IMG/VR virus record: IMGVR_UViG_3300030329_003869
Location: 1 to 32,830 of that record
Reading direction: 5' to 3' (one strand)
DNA length: 32,830 nt
DNA from: a virus
Shown here: piece by piece, positions 1 to 8,749 of the stretch
Numbering within the stretch: the first letter of the stretch is position 1
Layout of the letters: each line of letters begins with the position of its first letter
Made by a program: the position numbers and the translations under genes
Notes under the pieces: generated by a model
What the model was told of the DNA's origin: nothing
What the model saw: the letters and a program-made list of their open reading frames with translations, nothing else
Databases searched by the model: none

Positions 1-99
1 TTGAATGTGTTGAAGCTATTCTTGCGAAGATAGCCCGTGATGTTGACCGCAATGCGGCTGGCATAACAAGTTCAAGATCGCAGGCATACAATCATTACC
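1..99. repeat. Direct terminal repeat, left copy (genome closes here)
   Basis: Bases 1-99 are identical to 32732-32830. The repeat lies inside the head-tail connector gene, and joining the two copies restores one uninterrupted reading frame. This points to a circular or circularly permuted genome of 32,731 bp. A real packaged terminal repeat cannot be excluded, but the length of 99 bp is typical of an assembler k-mer overlap. Confidence 0.95.
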
Positions 100-284
100 T
101 CGAACTTAGAAACAAGTTAGCCAGAGAGATGCTAACAGAAAGCGAGATGTTTGTTGGCGGCTTGAGTAAAGCAGCCAAGCAGAGCTTTGAGGATGACTCT
201 GACTTTGTGCAGCCATCATTTAAGATCGGTCAATTCGACAATCCGCAAGCCGGCCCAGAAGACGCCACAAAGGACGATTGCTGA
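3..284 (+). CDS. Head-tail connector protein, C-terminal part (gene starts at 32584)
   Basis: This is the 3' part of the gene that begins at 32584; the two parts give one 143-residue protein when the circle is closed. The product is inferred to be a small head-tail connector or head-completion protein that binds below the portal. The inference rests on size, position between the major capsid gene and the neck gene, and the mostly helical, charged sequence (ECVEAILAKIARDVDRNA, then HYLELRNKLAREMLTES). The tail after about residue 115 is acidic and probably flexible. The stop TGA at 282-284 shares one base with the ATG of the next gene, which suggests translational coupling. No catalytic motif is visible. 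The family assignment is by position and overall character only. Confidence 0.72.
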   Translation, partial: ECVEAILAKIARDVDRNAAGITSSRSQAYNHYLELRNKLAREMLTESEMFVGGLSKAAKQSFEDDSDFVQPSFKIGQFDNPQAGPEDATKDDC

Positions 285-904
285 TGATAGGTCTTGAGGT
301 CAATGGCGAAAAGAAAATGGCTGACCTGCTCTATGAGCTAGGGGCAAATGCAAACAAGGCAATCTCCATTGCATTGTTCAGATGTGCTCAACACGCAGAG
401 GGCGAAATAAAAAGAACTGTTGGTAAGACATTTAAGCCAGGCACGGGTGACCTTAGAAGGTCATTCACGGCTCAGATGATTCAAGAGACGGGTGATGAAT
501 TATCGGCCGGTGCTGTTTCAGACCTGATATATGCTAGAGTTCAAAACGAGGGCTCTGGATTCTTGCCGGGTGGCGTGATTAGGTCAAGCAGGGGTCCAGG
601 CAAGAATCTCGCAATCCCTGTTGAAGGTGAGTTTTCAAAGCCTGCTCCATGGCCCAGCACTTCCGGCAAAGATGCGTTTGAGTTTTTCCCTTCAAAAAAA
701 CCGGGGGTTACTGGCGTATTGGTTGAAAAGCTTTCCAAAGGAAACTTTGGCAAGGTGAAATACGTTCTAAAACCAGAAGTGAAAATAAAGCCCACTTATT
801 ACATTGAAGAGGCACAAGAGAAATCCAGTAAGGAATGGCCTAGAATATTCAATGAGAGACTTGCAGAGCTAGCAGATGCCTCTGCTAAGAAGGCAGACAA
901 GTAA
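284..904 (+). CDS. HK97 gp10-like neck / head-tail joining protein
   Basis: A 206-residue protein resembling the HK97 gp10 family of neck or minor tail proteins, which sit between the connector and the tail tube. The N-terminal half (MIGLEVNGEKKMADLLYELG, then a helix with AQHAEGEIKRTVG) is followed by the family-typical YARVQNEG stretch near residue 88 and a C-terminal helix. Residues 100-165 form a long loop-rich insertion with Pro and Gly. A TTG at 278 would add two residues, but ATG 284 is preferred because it overlaps the upstream stop by one base, the arrangement used repeatedly in this genome. The stop again shares one base with the next ATG (904). Function is inferred from synteny plus the weak motif match. 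Confidence 0.7.
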   Translation: MIGLEVNGEKKMADLLYELGANANKAISIALFRCAQHAEGEIKRTVGKTFKPGTGDLRRSFTAQMIQETGDELSAGAVSDLIYARVQNEGSGFLPGGVIRSSRGPGKNLAIPVEGEFSKPAPWPSTSGKDAFEFFPSKKPGVTGVLVEKLSKGNFGKVKYVLKPEVKIKPTYYIEEAQEKSSKEWPRIFNERLAELADASAKKADK

Positions 905-1374
905 TGGCCACGCCAGTTCGAGAGTTAATACTGGACAACATAAACACAGTATTAAACACAATTTCGATTGCTAACGGCTATAAGACCGATGTCACAACCG
1001 TCGAAAGGGCGCTTGTTTCTTGGGGTGATATTGGGTCGGCGCAAATGCCTTGGGTTGGCTTTGCTCCGATCGGTCAATCATCTGTTGAATACAAGCCGAA
1101 TCATTTATTGCATGTACGGTTGCCTGTGACTGTTGTTGGGCATGTAAGTGTTAGATCAGGCGCTGCAAAGACGGAAGCATTAGCAGCTCTTGAAGATGAT
1201 GTGATTGCTGTGATCAATGCAGACACAACCCGAGGCGGAAACGCAATAAGAACAAACTGGCAAGGCACGCAAACCGACGAAGGCAATACAAGCAGTGATG
1301 ACCATAGAGGGGGCTCAGGAACTCTTGTAATGGCTTTCGAAATACTCTATCAAAGAACGGTAAACAAAACTTAG
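904..1374 (+). CDS. Tail terminator / tail completion protein
   Basis: A 156-residue protein between the gp10-like neck gene and the tail tube gene, the usual place for the tail terminator (lambda gpU-like) that caps the tube and joins it to the head. The sequence fits the fold loosely: an N-terminal helix (VRELILDNINTVLNTI), a central beta-rich part (LLHVRLPVTVVGHVSV), a helix (TEALAALEDDVIAVINAD) and a C-terminal strand (GTLVMAFEILYQRT). This pattern of basal strand, helix and final strand carrying a Y-R end is common in such proteins. Its start shares one base with the upstream stop. The assignment comes mainly from gene order. Confidence 0.65.
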   Translation: MATPVRELILDNINTVLNTISIANGYKTDVTTVERALVSWGDIGSAQMPWVGFAPIGQSSVEYKPNHLLHVRLPVTVVGHVSVRSGAAKTEALAALEDDVIAVINADTTRGGNAIRTNWQGTQTDEGNTSSDDHRGGSGTLVMAFEILYQRTVNKT

Positions 1375-1384
1375 GAGAAAGAAA

Positions 1385-2599
1385 ATGGGACTTAATCAAA
1401 CGCACGCCTTAGGCAGAAACCAGAGATTCATCATTCAGCCAATGGGAGCAGCGCAAACCTATCCAGCGTTTACGATTCCAGACAGCACGGAGACAACAAG
1501 AGCACCGCAGCAGTTAACTGTTATTACTAGCTCAATGAGCTATGAGCAAGAGCGGAAGAATCGAGCTGACGCAAGTCAAACCCGTGATTATTTTGAACGC
1601 ATTACGGGCAACAAAACTGTGACTTGGGGATGTGAATGCCACTTGCTAATTCCTGATCAAACATCAGGAGCAGTCAACCCGGACTGGCACTGGTTAATGT
1701 CTTCATCGATGGGCACATCCGCCAGCTCTGGATCTGGACCCTACACCGTAACCTACTCGCTTAATCATTTGCAAACAAATGAGTATCCAATGACCTTGAT
1801 TAGGGAACTAAATGAGGTAATGTCGGAATCTGTCTGGGGCGCTGTAGCGGAGGAAATGACCTTGTCGGTTGCCCAAGGGGATGAGCCAAAACTATCTTTT
1901 ACGGGTACCGCTAGCGACTATGCAGCAACGGCAACCACTACCGTCAATGATGCCTCTCCGAACAACAATCCTATAACTGTAACCAATGCAGGAGCGTTAT
2001 CAGTTAACTCTATAATCAAGATTGGCGGTGATGACGGGTCTGACAACACCGGGTTTCGAATCCTTAGTATTAGCGGCAACGATATCACCCTGAATGAGGC
2101 ACCAACATCAGTAAGTGATGGAGACGCAATCATCCCTTACTTTGACCCAGACATCGCAACGACTTCATCTAGTCTTGTCAACGGCATAAGCGGTCAGCTT
2201 AATTGGGGCGGAACATCAGACTTTGAAATCAACAGTTTTACGTTGACGGTAAAGAACAACTTCAAGCCAGTACAGGAAGCATTCAAGGCAGCGGTTCAAG
2301 ATTACATTCCAGGCAGGCGTGATATTACGGGTGAGATTGTTATTACTGGTGCCAAAGACAAAATAATGACTCTGATTTACCGATACAATTTCGACTCATC
2401 AAACAACATCGTAGCGCGTTTTGGGTCTTCCTCTAGCGGCGAAGAAAAAATGACGGTAACCATTGCTAAGCCTGAATTTGACTTTAGTGAGGTTACGGTT
2501 CCAGAAGCGGAAGAAGTCACGATCACTTTGCCCTTTACGGCTCTTGCAACCACAGACACCGCAACGGATGCAGTCAGCATTGCAATCACAACAAACTAG
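1385..2599 (+). CDS. Major tail tube protein
   Basis: A 404-residue protein that should build the tail tube. It follows the tail terminator gene and precedes the frameshifted chaperone genes, the standard place for the tube gene. The start at 1385 has a good ribosome site (AGGAGAAAG just upstream). The N-terminal part is beta-rich with a YEQERKNRADAS segment. Around residues 190-255 there is a small inserted beta domain (ITVTNAGALSVNSIIKIGG, then ITLNEAP and DGDAIIPYFDP), as often seen in tail tube proteins of this type. The C-terminal half resumes the tube fold (FEINSFTLTVKNNFKPVQEA, GRRDITGEIVITGAKD). The extreme C-terminus is Thr/Ala rich. Confidence in the class is good; the precise family is not certain. 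Confidence 0.82.
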   Translation: MGLNQTHALGRNQRFIIQPMGAAQTYPAFTIPDSTETTRAPQQLTVITSSMSYEQERKNRADASQTRDYFERITGNKTVTWGCECHLLIPDQTSGAVNPDWHWLMSSSMGTSASSGSGPYTVTYSLNHLQTNEYPMTLIRELNEVMSESVWGAVAEEMTLSVAQGDEPKLSFTGTASDYAATATTTVNDASPNNNPITVTNAGALSVNSIIKIGGDDGSDNTGFRILSISGNDITLNEAPTSVSDGDAIIPYFDPDIATTSSSLVNGISGQLNWGGTSDFEINSFTLTVKNNFKPVQEAFKAAVQDYIPGRRDITGEIVITGAKDKIMTLIYRYNFDSSNNIVARFGSSSSGEEKMTVTIAKPEFDFSEVTVPEAEEVTITLPFTALATTDTATDAVSIAITTN

Positions 2600-2613
2600 G
2601 GATAGAGTGAAGC

Positions 2614-3207
2614 ATGGCGAGAAAAATAAAAGTAATCGATGCATCATTGAGGACCTGGTACACCCCAGATATTGATGGAAACCTAGAAGACCCTGACCCG
2701 TTTCAGGTTCTTATTTCGCCCCTGAGCGGGAAGGACATGAGGCAATTAAGGTCATCTTTGAAGCTGAAGGCCACAAGCCTAGAAAGCGAGGACCTTATGC
2801 AGGCAGCAGAGCGAAGAGAGGAAGAATTGAAAGCGCTCATTGTTGAAAAGCATGTTCATGATGTCCGCGGGTTTATTGCTCAACATGCAACCAGCGGTGA
2901 AGTGATAGAGCCTAAGACAGGAGAAGAGCTAGTCAAGTGCATCTTAGAAGCGCACCCTGATGAACTTGTGGTGCTCCATGATGTCTGCGAAGCCATCGTT
3001 AGAAATAGCACGCTAAACGAGGAGACTAAAAAAAAATTGAACTTGCAATCAGGTTTGCCGTCAGCGGTGATTCCAGACGACAGGCCTGGGGCTGTTCCAA
3101 ATGCAGGGGCTCAGATTTTGCAGACCAAGACCACCTCAGGAAACAACGGAATTGCAACAACAGCTCCGACGTCAGGAGTCTCGGTATCAACTGGGCTCCA
3201 GAGTTAA
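2614..3207 (+). CDS. Tail assembly chaperone (G-like, zero-frame product)
   Basis: A 197-residue zero-frame product lying between the tube and tape measure genes, where lambda-like phages encode the chaperone pair G and GT that coats the tape measure during tail assembly. The first 141 residues are helical and charged (LSGKDMRQLRSSLKLKATSL; QAAERREEELKALIVEK). They end in TKKK, encoded by the A9 run at 3028-3036. After that the zero frame becomes Ser/Thr/Gly/Ala-rich and looks like low-value sequence, whereas the -1 frame carries a folded-looking extension to 3425. The zero-frame product is therefore the short form and the -1 fusion the long form. Confidence 0.78.
   Translation: MARKIKVIDASLRTWYTPDIDGNLEDPDPFQVLISPLSGKDMRQLRSSLKLKATSLESEDLMQAAERREEELKALIVEKHVHDVRGFIAQHATSGEVIEPKTGEELVKCILEAHPDELVVLHDVCEAIVRNSTLNEETKKKLNLQSGLPSAVIPDDRPGAVPNAGAQILQTKTTSGNNGIATTAPTSGVSVSTGLQS
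3028..3036 (+). promoter_or_regulatory. Programmed -1 ribosomal frameshift site (A9 run)
   Basis: Nine consecutive A residues are read in zero frame as AAA AAA AAA. They contain the perfect slippery heptamer A AAA AAA (3030-3036). The -1 frame has a stop at 3027-3029 immediately upstream and is then open for 131 codons. This is the expected position for the G/GT frameshift. The ratio of products cannot be judged from sequence. Confidence 0.78.
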
Positions 3208-3425
3208 GTCAGTGTCCATGGGCAGCAATTGGTGAGATAGGTTTTGAAATGCTCAATACGTGGTCAGATTACAAATCGCTGAACGTCTTGCCCTATGGGG
3301 GCTCTGACCTAATGGAGCAACCTGCATTTATCCTTGAGGCATTCAAAGCCATCGAAGAAGAAAAGACTTCAACTGAGTTGAAACAAAACCAAGAAGCGCT
3401 TAAGCGAGCACAAAGAAGGCAATAA
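3036..3425 (+). CDS. T-like extension of tail chaperone, made by -1 frameshift
   Basis: The -1 frame is open from 3030 to the TAA at 3423-3425 and fills what would otherwise be a 220-bp gap before the tape measure gene. Read after a -1 slip on the A run, it adds 129 residues to the first 141 residues of the G-like protein, giving a 270-residue fusion. The extension starts IELAIRFAVSGDSRRQAW, has a Cys-rich stretch (CSKC and a further Cys 19 residues on) and then a typical T-like end: WAAIGEIGFEMLNTWSDY, LPYGGSDLMEQPAFILEAFK, and a charged helix. It has no convincing start of its own apart from an internal ATG at 3249. The stop lies two bases before the tape measure ATG. Confidence 0.78.
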   Translation: MELAIRFAVSGDSRRQAWGCSKCRGSDFADQDHLRKQRNCNNSSDVRSLGINWAPELSQCPWAAIGEIGFEMLNTWSDYKSLNVLPYGGSDLMEQPAFILEAFKAIEEEKTSTELKQNQEALKRAQRRQ

Positions 3426-3427
3426 GC

Positions 3428-5113
3428 ATGGCTCGTGAAATTACAACCGGCATCATTCTGAGCGCGAATATAAAGTCTCTGAAGAAAGGGGTTAGTGGTG
3501 CAAAGCAAACATTAGGTGGGCTTAGAAAGTCTCTAAAGTTAGCCGGCCAGGGTGCAAGCGCTTTTGGATCATCATACAAGTCTTCCATTGATACAGTGTT
3601 TAAAGGTGTTGAGGTCTTCAAGTCTGTCCAGGGATTGATTACTGATGTGTTTGGATCGTTTGTTGCTGCCTCGATGGACCTAAGAAAAGAAACCGATCAA
3701 CAAAAGAAGGACATCAAAGCATTACAGAATTCATTTAAAGAACTTCAAGCAATGCTGGGTGACTTTATTCTTCCTTTGATTCTCGGTGTAGCTGATGCAG
3801 TCAAGCCAGTAATTGCGTCATTCAAAACGTGGCTAAAAGTAAATAAAGACTTAGTTGGTGGCCAGCTAGTTGAATACTTAACAACCGTTGCGACAACTTT
3901 AACCAAGGGAATCGCAGGCGCAGTTATCGCTGTAATGAGAATCTGGAACGGATGGTCAATGCTTATTGATAGCACGCAAGCTATGTTTCAGGGGTTTTTT
4001 GCGATGGTCCTTGATGGGCTGGCCTATATGCGTGAGGGTGTTGCAAAGTTCTATGAAGCAATTGGACAAGACAGGGTTGCGAAACAACTAAGAGATGGCG
4101 CAAAACAATTCAGGGAATACGCAAAAGGATTTCAAGATGCTAGCGACAAGAATATTGCAGAAGCAGCAAGAACAACAAAAGAACTTGAGAAGCTAGAAAA
4201 ACAAGTAAAAAAGGTTGAGACAGCCATTCAGTTTGGTATCGGCCAGGCTGGAACCAGCGCAATGAAGAGATTTAAGCAGAACGTCAAAAAGCGTGCTGCT
4301 AACTGGGAAGAACTAGAAAAGAAAAAGAAAGCCCTAGAGGATAAAACAAAGAAAGAAAAAGAAGCTCGTGACAAAATACTAGAAGAAGCAAGCAAGCGAG
4401 CACTACAGAGGAAGGAAGCAGCAGCGCAAAAAGCTGCTGACGCAGAAAAAGCTAGAATAGATGAGCAAAAAGCACTCGTGACTTCCTTGGGTCAATCAAT
4501 GCTGGGCAACCTAGAAACAGCGCTGACTTCTATCGCTGATGGCTCTAAAAAAGCTGGCGCTGCATTTTCCGATATGGGCAAGACGATAATCACGGAGCTG
4601 CTTAAGATAGCAGCGCAGAAGGCCTTACTGGCAATAGTAGACACCCTGTTTACTGGGGGAATGGGCGGTATGTTTGGCGGGTTTGGTGGCGCTGCTGGTG
4701 GCGGTGTGATGTCTATAGCAAATGCTGCCACCGGGTTTATGGGTCCTCCTGCACCTGGCGGTGGCGGTGGTCCTGTTTATGGCCCAAACACGGGCAGAAC
4801 CCCGTTTCATTCTGGTGGATACGTCAAAGGCTTTGCATCAGGCGGTGGCGTGGACTCCGTGAGGGCCCTTCTCACGCCTGGAGAATTTGTTCTACCTAAG
4901 GGCCTAGTTGACTCGATTAGACTCGGCAAAGCGCCACCCAGAGCCGCATACGCCAACGGTGGGACGGTAGACGCAGGAGCCAGGCAAGCACCCGCTGCTA
5001 TCAACGTCTCGATGAATACTTTTGCGGTTCCTTCGAAGGGAGAATTCAGAAGATGGTACAAATCCAGCGTTGCCCCTAATACGAGGAAGATGGGCAAGAG
5101 GGGTCAGCTATGA
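3428..5113 (+). CDS. Tail tape measure protein
   Basis: A 561-residue protein that would span the tail lumen and set tail length; at roughly 1.5 angstrom per residue this predicts a short tail, somewhat under 100 nm. The start ATG is two bases after the chaperone stop. Residues 1-110 are basic and helical, 110-200 contain hydrophobic segments (FILPLILGVADAV; AGAVIAVMRIWNGW), and about 240-345 is a long Lys/Glu/Ala coiled coil. The C-terminal region has the tell-tale Gly-rich hydrophobic stretch (GGMGGMFGGFGGAAGGG, about 415-430), followed by GGYVKGFASGGGVDSVRALL and TPGEFVLPKGLVDSIR, a motif recurrent at the end of lambda-type tape measures. The stop overlaps the next start as ATGA. Confidence 0.88.
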   Translation: MAREITTGIILSANIKSLKKGVSGAKQTLGGLRKSLKLAGQGASAFGSSYKSSIDTVFKGVEVFKSVQGLITDVFGSFVAASMDLRKETDQQKKDIKALQNSFKELQAMLGDFILPLILGVADAVKPVIASFKTWLKVNKDLVGGQLVEYLTTVATTLTKGIAGAVIAVMRIWNGWSMLIDSTQAMFQGFFAMVLDGLAYMREGVAKFYEAIGQDRVAKQLRDGAKQFREYAKGFQDASDKNIAEAARTTKELEKLEKQVKKVETAIQFGIGQAGTSAMKRFKQNVKKRAANWEELEKKKKALEDKTKKEKEARDKILEEASKRALQRKEAAAQKAADAEKARIDEQKALVTSLGQSMLGNLETALTSIADGSKKAGAAFSDMGKTIITELLKIAAQKALLAIVDTLFTGGMGGMFGGFGGAAGGGVMSIANAATGFMGPPAPGGGGGPVYGPNTGRTPFHSGGYVKGFASGGGVDSVRALLTPGEFVLPKGLVDSIRLGKAPPRAAYANGGTVDAGARQAPAAINVSMNTFAVPSKGEFRRWYKSSVAPNTRKMGKRGQL

Positions 5114-6201
5114 CAATCACCCAGGAAGCTATCGAGACCAAATTCACTAACGCTTTCAATGCAGACAAGCCTTGCTTCATAGTTAAGAACATCCTAACAG
5201 GCAACGGATATAGTGGTCAGACAAACAAGTGGTATCGTCAAGCCAGTGGTGCTGTAGTTGCTCCTGACTTTACTTCAGCTGGCTCTGCTACGCTTGCAGA
5301 CAACTCGGTTCTTCCTATTCGATATACCTACGACAACCGCACCAGTGTCTATTCTAGCCCTGATACTGGGTCTGCAAATAACACTGAGTTTTGGGCTTTG
5401 TATGCAGCTAAATGGGAGACACTGGCGGGTGCTTCCTATTCGGAATACACGCAAGACTGGTATGCTGATGCAGTAGTTATTAAGGCTCACGGCTATGGAC
5501 AAGGCAGCGCAGGAATGACAGCAGGGGTGCCGGCAAATACGGTAGATGTTGATTTAGTAATATCAGCCGCTACAAATTTTGCATCCACCTACGACCTTAT
5601 GGACAAAGGAGTCTATGCTGATGACACGGATTCAACCCGGCATCCGTCCAAAACAGGTATATCCAGAACAACCAGCGAGCTAATACCGGCAGAAGGCAGC
5701 TATCGTTATAAGATAAATGGCGATGCGTATTTCAGATTGTTCTTAGACCTAAAAGGTGGAGGTCATTGGGACACAGCTCCTAAGATTGGTGAAGTATTTG
5801 TGGGTGAAAGAATCCAGATGAGCAGGAATCAGAATCAGCCATATATGACAGAGCTTTCCTATGCGGATGGCTCTACTAACTTCGAGTCAAATAACGGAGA
5901 TATTGTGCGGTATGTTCGGCACAAGGGGCAGCGCAGATTTGAACTAACCTTCAGCCCCACTGGTGATGACTCCTACGGGATAGATGACGTGGAACAAATA
6001 AAGCTCCTGGCCAAAAAGACAAACCAATTCACTGAGCCATTTATGTATGTTCCAAAGCCTTCAAGTGAACCAAATAATGCATACTTTGTGATGACAGAAT
6101 CTGCTGATTTCAACCTTGAAGCAATAGGCCCATTTGAAAGGTCTGTCACCCTAACTCTCGTGGAGCTTCCTCCGTATGTTTCTTATGAGGTAGGATTCTA
6201 A
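5110..6201 (+). CDS. Probable distal tail protein / minor tail protein
   Basis: A 363-residue protein directly after the tape measure gene with a 4-bp ATGA overlap. By position it is the best candidate for the distal tail protein, the ring that joins the tail tube to the tip complex. It is beta-rich, with one recognisable stretch at about 225-245 (IGEVFVGERIQMSRNQNQPY). Stretches of that kind occur in the middle of distal tail proteins, between the N-terminal ring part and a C-terminal half. The first third (residues 35-150) is Ala/Ser/Thr/Tyr-rich and could be an inserted carbohydrate-binding or decoration domain, but I do not recognise it. The stop shares one base with the next ATG (6201). 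Confidence 0.6.
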   Translation: MTITQEAIETKFTNAFNADKPCFIVKNILTGNGYSGQTNKWYRQASGAVVAPDFTSAGSATLADNSVLPIRYTYDNRTSVYSSPDTGSANNTEFWALYAAKWETLAGASYSEYTQDWYADAVVIKAHGYGQGSAGMTAGVPANTVDVDLVISAATNFASTYDLMDKGVYADDTDSTRHPSKTGISRTTSELIPAEGSYRYKINGDAYFRLFLDLKGGGHWDTAPKIGEVFVGERIQMSRNQNQPYMTELSYADGSTNFESNNGDIVRYVRHKGQRRFELTFSPTGDDSYGIDDVEQIKLLAKKTNQFTEPFMYVPKPSSEPNNAYFVMTESADFNLEAIGPFERSVTLTLVELPPYVSYEVGF

Positions 6202-8741
6202 TGCTCAGCACATCGGCAGCATGGAAGGAGCAAATGGGCAAATCGGGCATTAGTCCGGTTTACATTGTGGAGCTTCATCTGTCGGATTCTGACGTGCGGT
6301 ATTTTAGCACGCAGTATGTAGATATAACTGGCCTAGGTGATATTCCGATTCTTCCTAACGTCTCTGACGTTGTGGGCGTATCTAGTTCGATAGATGTAGA
6401 ATCCAGGGGTGTATCGATAGGTGAATTGCACGTCCACTTTATTGATGATGGAACCATTAGAGAGATTGTCAAAGACAGCTATGTATATGGAAAGAAACTT
6501 GTAGTTAAACTTGGGTGCTCTGACTTCCTTCAGTATAGTGATTACTTGAATGTAGGCGTGGGGGTAGTCAGGGAGATAGCGCCTGATGAGGGTGAGATAT
6601 CGCTAGAATGCACAGACACAACAATCCTCCTAAGGAATAAAGATATTGGTCCAAGATATTGGCTGAATGGTCATCCACTAGAAATCATACTTGATATCCT
6701 AAAAGCAGCAGGGATGGACGCAAGCGTATATGACGCTACCACGCTAAACTGGGAAACAGACGCAACAAGGAGTCATTACTTAATCAGCCGCTATGACCTG
6801 AGAGTCAATCCGCATGAGGGCAACTTTATATCCAATGGAGTTAACGACACAGGGCAGTCAGCTGGTGAGCTCATCAACGAAGTTTGCGAATTAATGTGGG
6901 GGTCATTTTCTCCTGATGAAGACGGTATATTCAGATTCAAGATTTATGACGACACGAAAGCAGTAGATAGGAATCTACTCGAAGGAGATTGTGGCAGCAT
7001 AAACCAGACAACCGCTACAGATAATCTATACAACTCCATATCTATGAACGCTGGCGAATTAGCAAGGCAGGCTGGAAGAGCATCGTCTGATGACCCGTTA
7101 TCAAAGTGGGGTTCACATACGGAAAAGTCAGCAACTATCGGATTCACTAAAACAGATACAACAAGCCAAGCAAACCATAACTATCTAGGGAACAACTCAG
7201 GTGAGAATGACTTAGAGGTTACAACAAACTGGTCTATAGGCTGTTCAGGAATAGCGCAGGGGCTAAAAGTGGATTCCACAGATGGGAATCTAAAAGAGCA
7301 GACCATGATTCTTAATCGAGGCATTGACCCAGTAGAAGCAAGGACACAAATTCTAGCTGATGCTGATGCGCTAGTTTTGAATGATTGCGCATACAATGGG
7401 TTTTCTGGGAGCAAGTTTGACCTCGGTACGATTGCCTTGGCAAGCAGAACAGGCAAGCAGGCTGACTATCCTCATACGTTTCCAGTGAAGACCAACCGAG
7501 ATGTAACAGCTAGTAGACCTGCATATTTGCTTATCGAAGGAGCAGCAACAACTTGGGAAAATATGGCAACCGTAAAAACTCAGCCAACTATCGGGGACAC
7601 CACGATCGTAGTTGAGAATGTAAATAATGGATTCACGGTTAATCAATTTATTATCTTTGGGGCTGACTACGGCCCAACAGTGAGTGGTGTTCAAGTCGGT
7701 TATCGGGTAACATCGTGGAACTCTGGAACCGGGCAGCTGGGAATTAATACCGGGATATTGACAGCGGTAGCTGTAGGAACGCCTATAATGGAAATCTGTG
7801 GACCTACTGCGCCAGGTACGCAAATGGTACAATGGCACACCGAGATAGTGAAGTGTACCAGCGCATTTTCTTGGGGCTATGGAAGCAGACTAAGCAGCGG
7901 CATTCAAGGCAGCGGCACGCCTATTAGGGTACACAGGGAGTTGCGAGAATTCCCAGGAAATGATGGGTCACTTGGGCCGTTTGCAGCAGGTCAGCGCTTG
8001 GTAAAAAGTGGAGACATCGCCATCACCTCTATCGGAGATTGCCCCACCAGAGCAGTGGAAGGAGATACGTATGAATGGCCATATGGAACGCTATACAATA
8101 TGCGGTATCCAACCCAAATGGTTTACAGGTTCGAGGGGACATCTGGCGCGATAAACACGAATCACTTTGGGCAAAGAGGATTTGGCAGCCCTGCCTCTGG
8201 TCGTGCACAATTCGGTACAGAGACACCGTGGGGCTGGCGGTTCTTTACCTACGACCCAACACATGACGTGACAGTAGATGGCCCCGTAGTCCCAGAAGGA
8301 CCTGATTCCATGTATCACTGCCTGGCTTGGGACATCACTATACTGGTAGATGCGGTGGGCAGAAGACTTGACCGATTCGCAAACGGGTGTCCTAAGGTAA
8401 GCATTCAAACACCTCTTATTCATGCTGACCTTCAGCTGGGTGATTTTGTTACAATAACAACAGACATCTATAGCGCCCATGGTAAGGACGGTGCTGATGC
8501 TAATGTTGTATTTGAAATAGTATCCAAAACGGTTGATGCGCTGTCTGACACGCCTGGCTGTAGTTTCGAGCTAGCGTGGGTGAGAAACGTGGGAAGCTCT
8601 TACACGCCCACCTACACATACACACCATATGTAGCACAAAGAGTCTATGATGTGCATATTAGAGAAGAGGTGTTTGCAACAAATTCTAATAATGAGGATG
8701 AAGTGGTTTTGGATAATTTGGGATATCCGCTGACGAGGTAA
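6201..8741 (+). CDS. Tail tip / baseplate hub protein
   Basis: At 846 residues this is the largest protein in the genome, placed directly after the distal tail protein. The position and N-terminal character fit a tail-tip hub (gp27/Tal-like). The first 200 residues look like a hub domain (WKEQMGKSGISPVYIVELHL; LGCSDFLQYSDYLNVGVGVV; LNGHPLEIILDILKAAGM), including the usual helix before a long beta-rich region. Residues 380-450 and 740-800 again have hub-like features (RIDVQ-type strands such as VSIQTPLIHADLQLGDFVTI). The region in between (about 450-730) is Gly/Thr/Ser-rich and may be a receptor-contact or carbohydrate-binding insertion. No lysozyme or peptidase motif was found. Confidence 0.7.
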   Translation: MLSTSAAWKEQMGKSGISPVYIVELHLSDSDVRYFSTQYVDITGLGDIPILPNVSDVVGVSSSIDVESRGVSIGELHVHFIDDGTIREIVKDSYVYGKKLVVKLGCSDFLQYSDYLNVGVGVVREIAPDEGEISLECTDTTILLRNKDIGPRYWLNGHPLEIILDILKAAGMDASVYDATTLNWETDATRSHYLISRYDLRVNPHEGNFISNGVNDTGQSAGELINEVCELMWGSFSPDEDGIFRFKIYDDTKAVDRNLLEGDCGSINQTTATDNLYNSISMNAGELARQAGRASSDDPLSKWGSHTEKSATIGFTKTDTTSQANHNYLGNNSGENDLEVTTNWSIGCSGIAQGLKVDSTDGNLKEQTMILNRGIDPVEARTQILADADALVLNDCAYNGFSGSKFDLGTIALASRTGKQADYPHTFPVKTNRDVTASRPAYLLIEGAATTWENMATVKTQPTIGDTTIVVENVNNGFTVNQFIIFGADYGPTVSGVQVGYRVTSWNSGTGQLGINTGILTAVAVGTPIMEICGPTAPGTQMVQWHTEIVKCTSAFSWGYGSRLSSGIQGSGTPIRVHRELREFPGNDGSLGPFAAGQRLVKSGDIAITSIGDCPTRAVEGDTYEWPYGTLYNMRYPTQMVYRFEGTSGAINTNHFGQRGFGSPASGRAQFGTETPWGWRFFTYDPTHDVTVDGPVVPEGPDSMYHCLAWDITILVDAVGRRLDRFANGCPKVSIQTPLIHADLQLGDFVTITTDIYSAHGKDGADANVVFEIVSKTVDALSDTPGCSFELAWVRNVGSSYTPTYTYTPYVAQRVYDVHIREEVFATNSNNEDEVVLDNLGYPLTR

Positions 8742-8749
8742 GAAGAACT

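Noticed and set aside
1-99. A true packaged direct terminal repeat
   Set aside because: Not disproved, but a 99-bp overlap in the middle of a coding gene is more simply an assembly overlap of a circular genome.
3249-3425. Independent small gene starting at ATG 3249
   Set aside because: There is no ribosome site before this ATG and the same frame is open back to the A9 slip site, so a frameshift fusion explains it better.
7371-7838. 155-codon - strand frame inside the tail-tip gene
   Set aside because: It lies wholly within a well-supported + strand gene, has no ribosome site and has a Ser/Cys/Arg-rich shadow composition.
8091-8480. 129-codon - strand frame inside the tail-tip gene
   Set aside because: Antisense shadow of a long real gene, with no motif and no regulatory signal.
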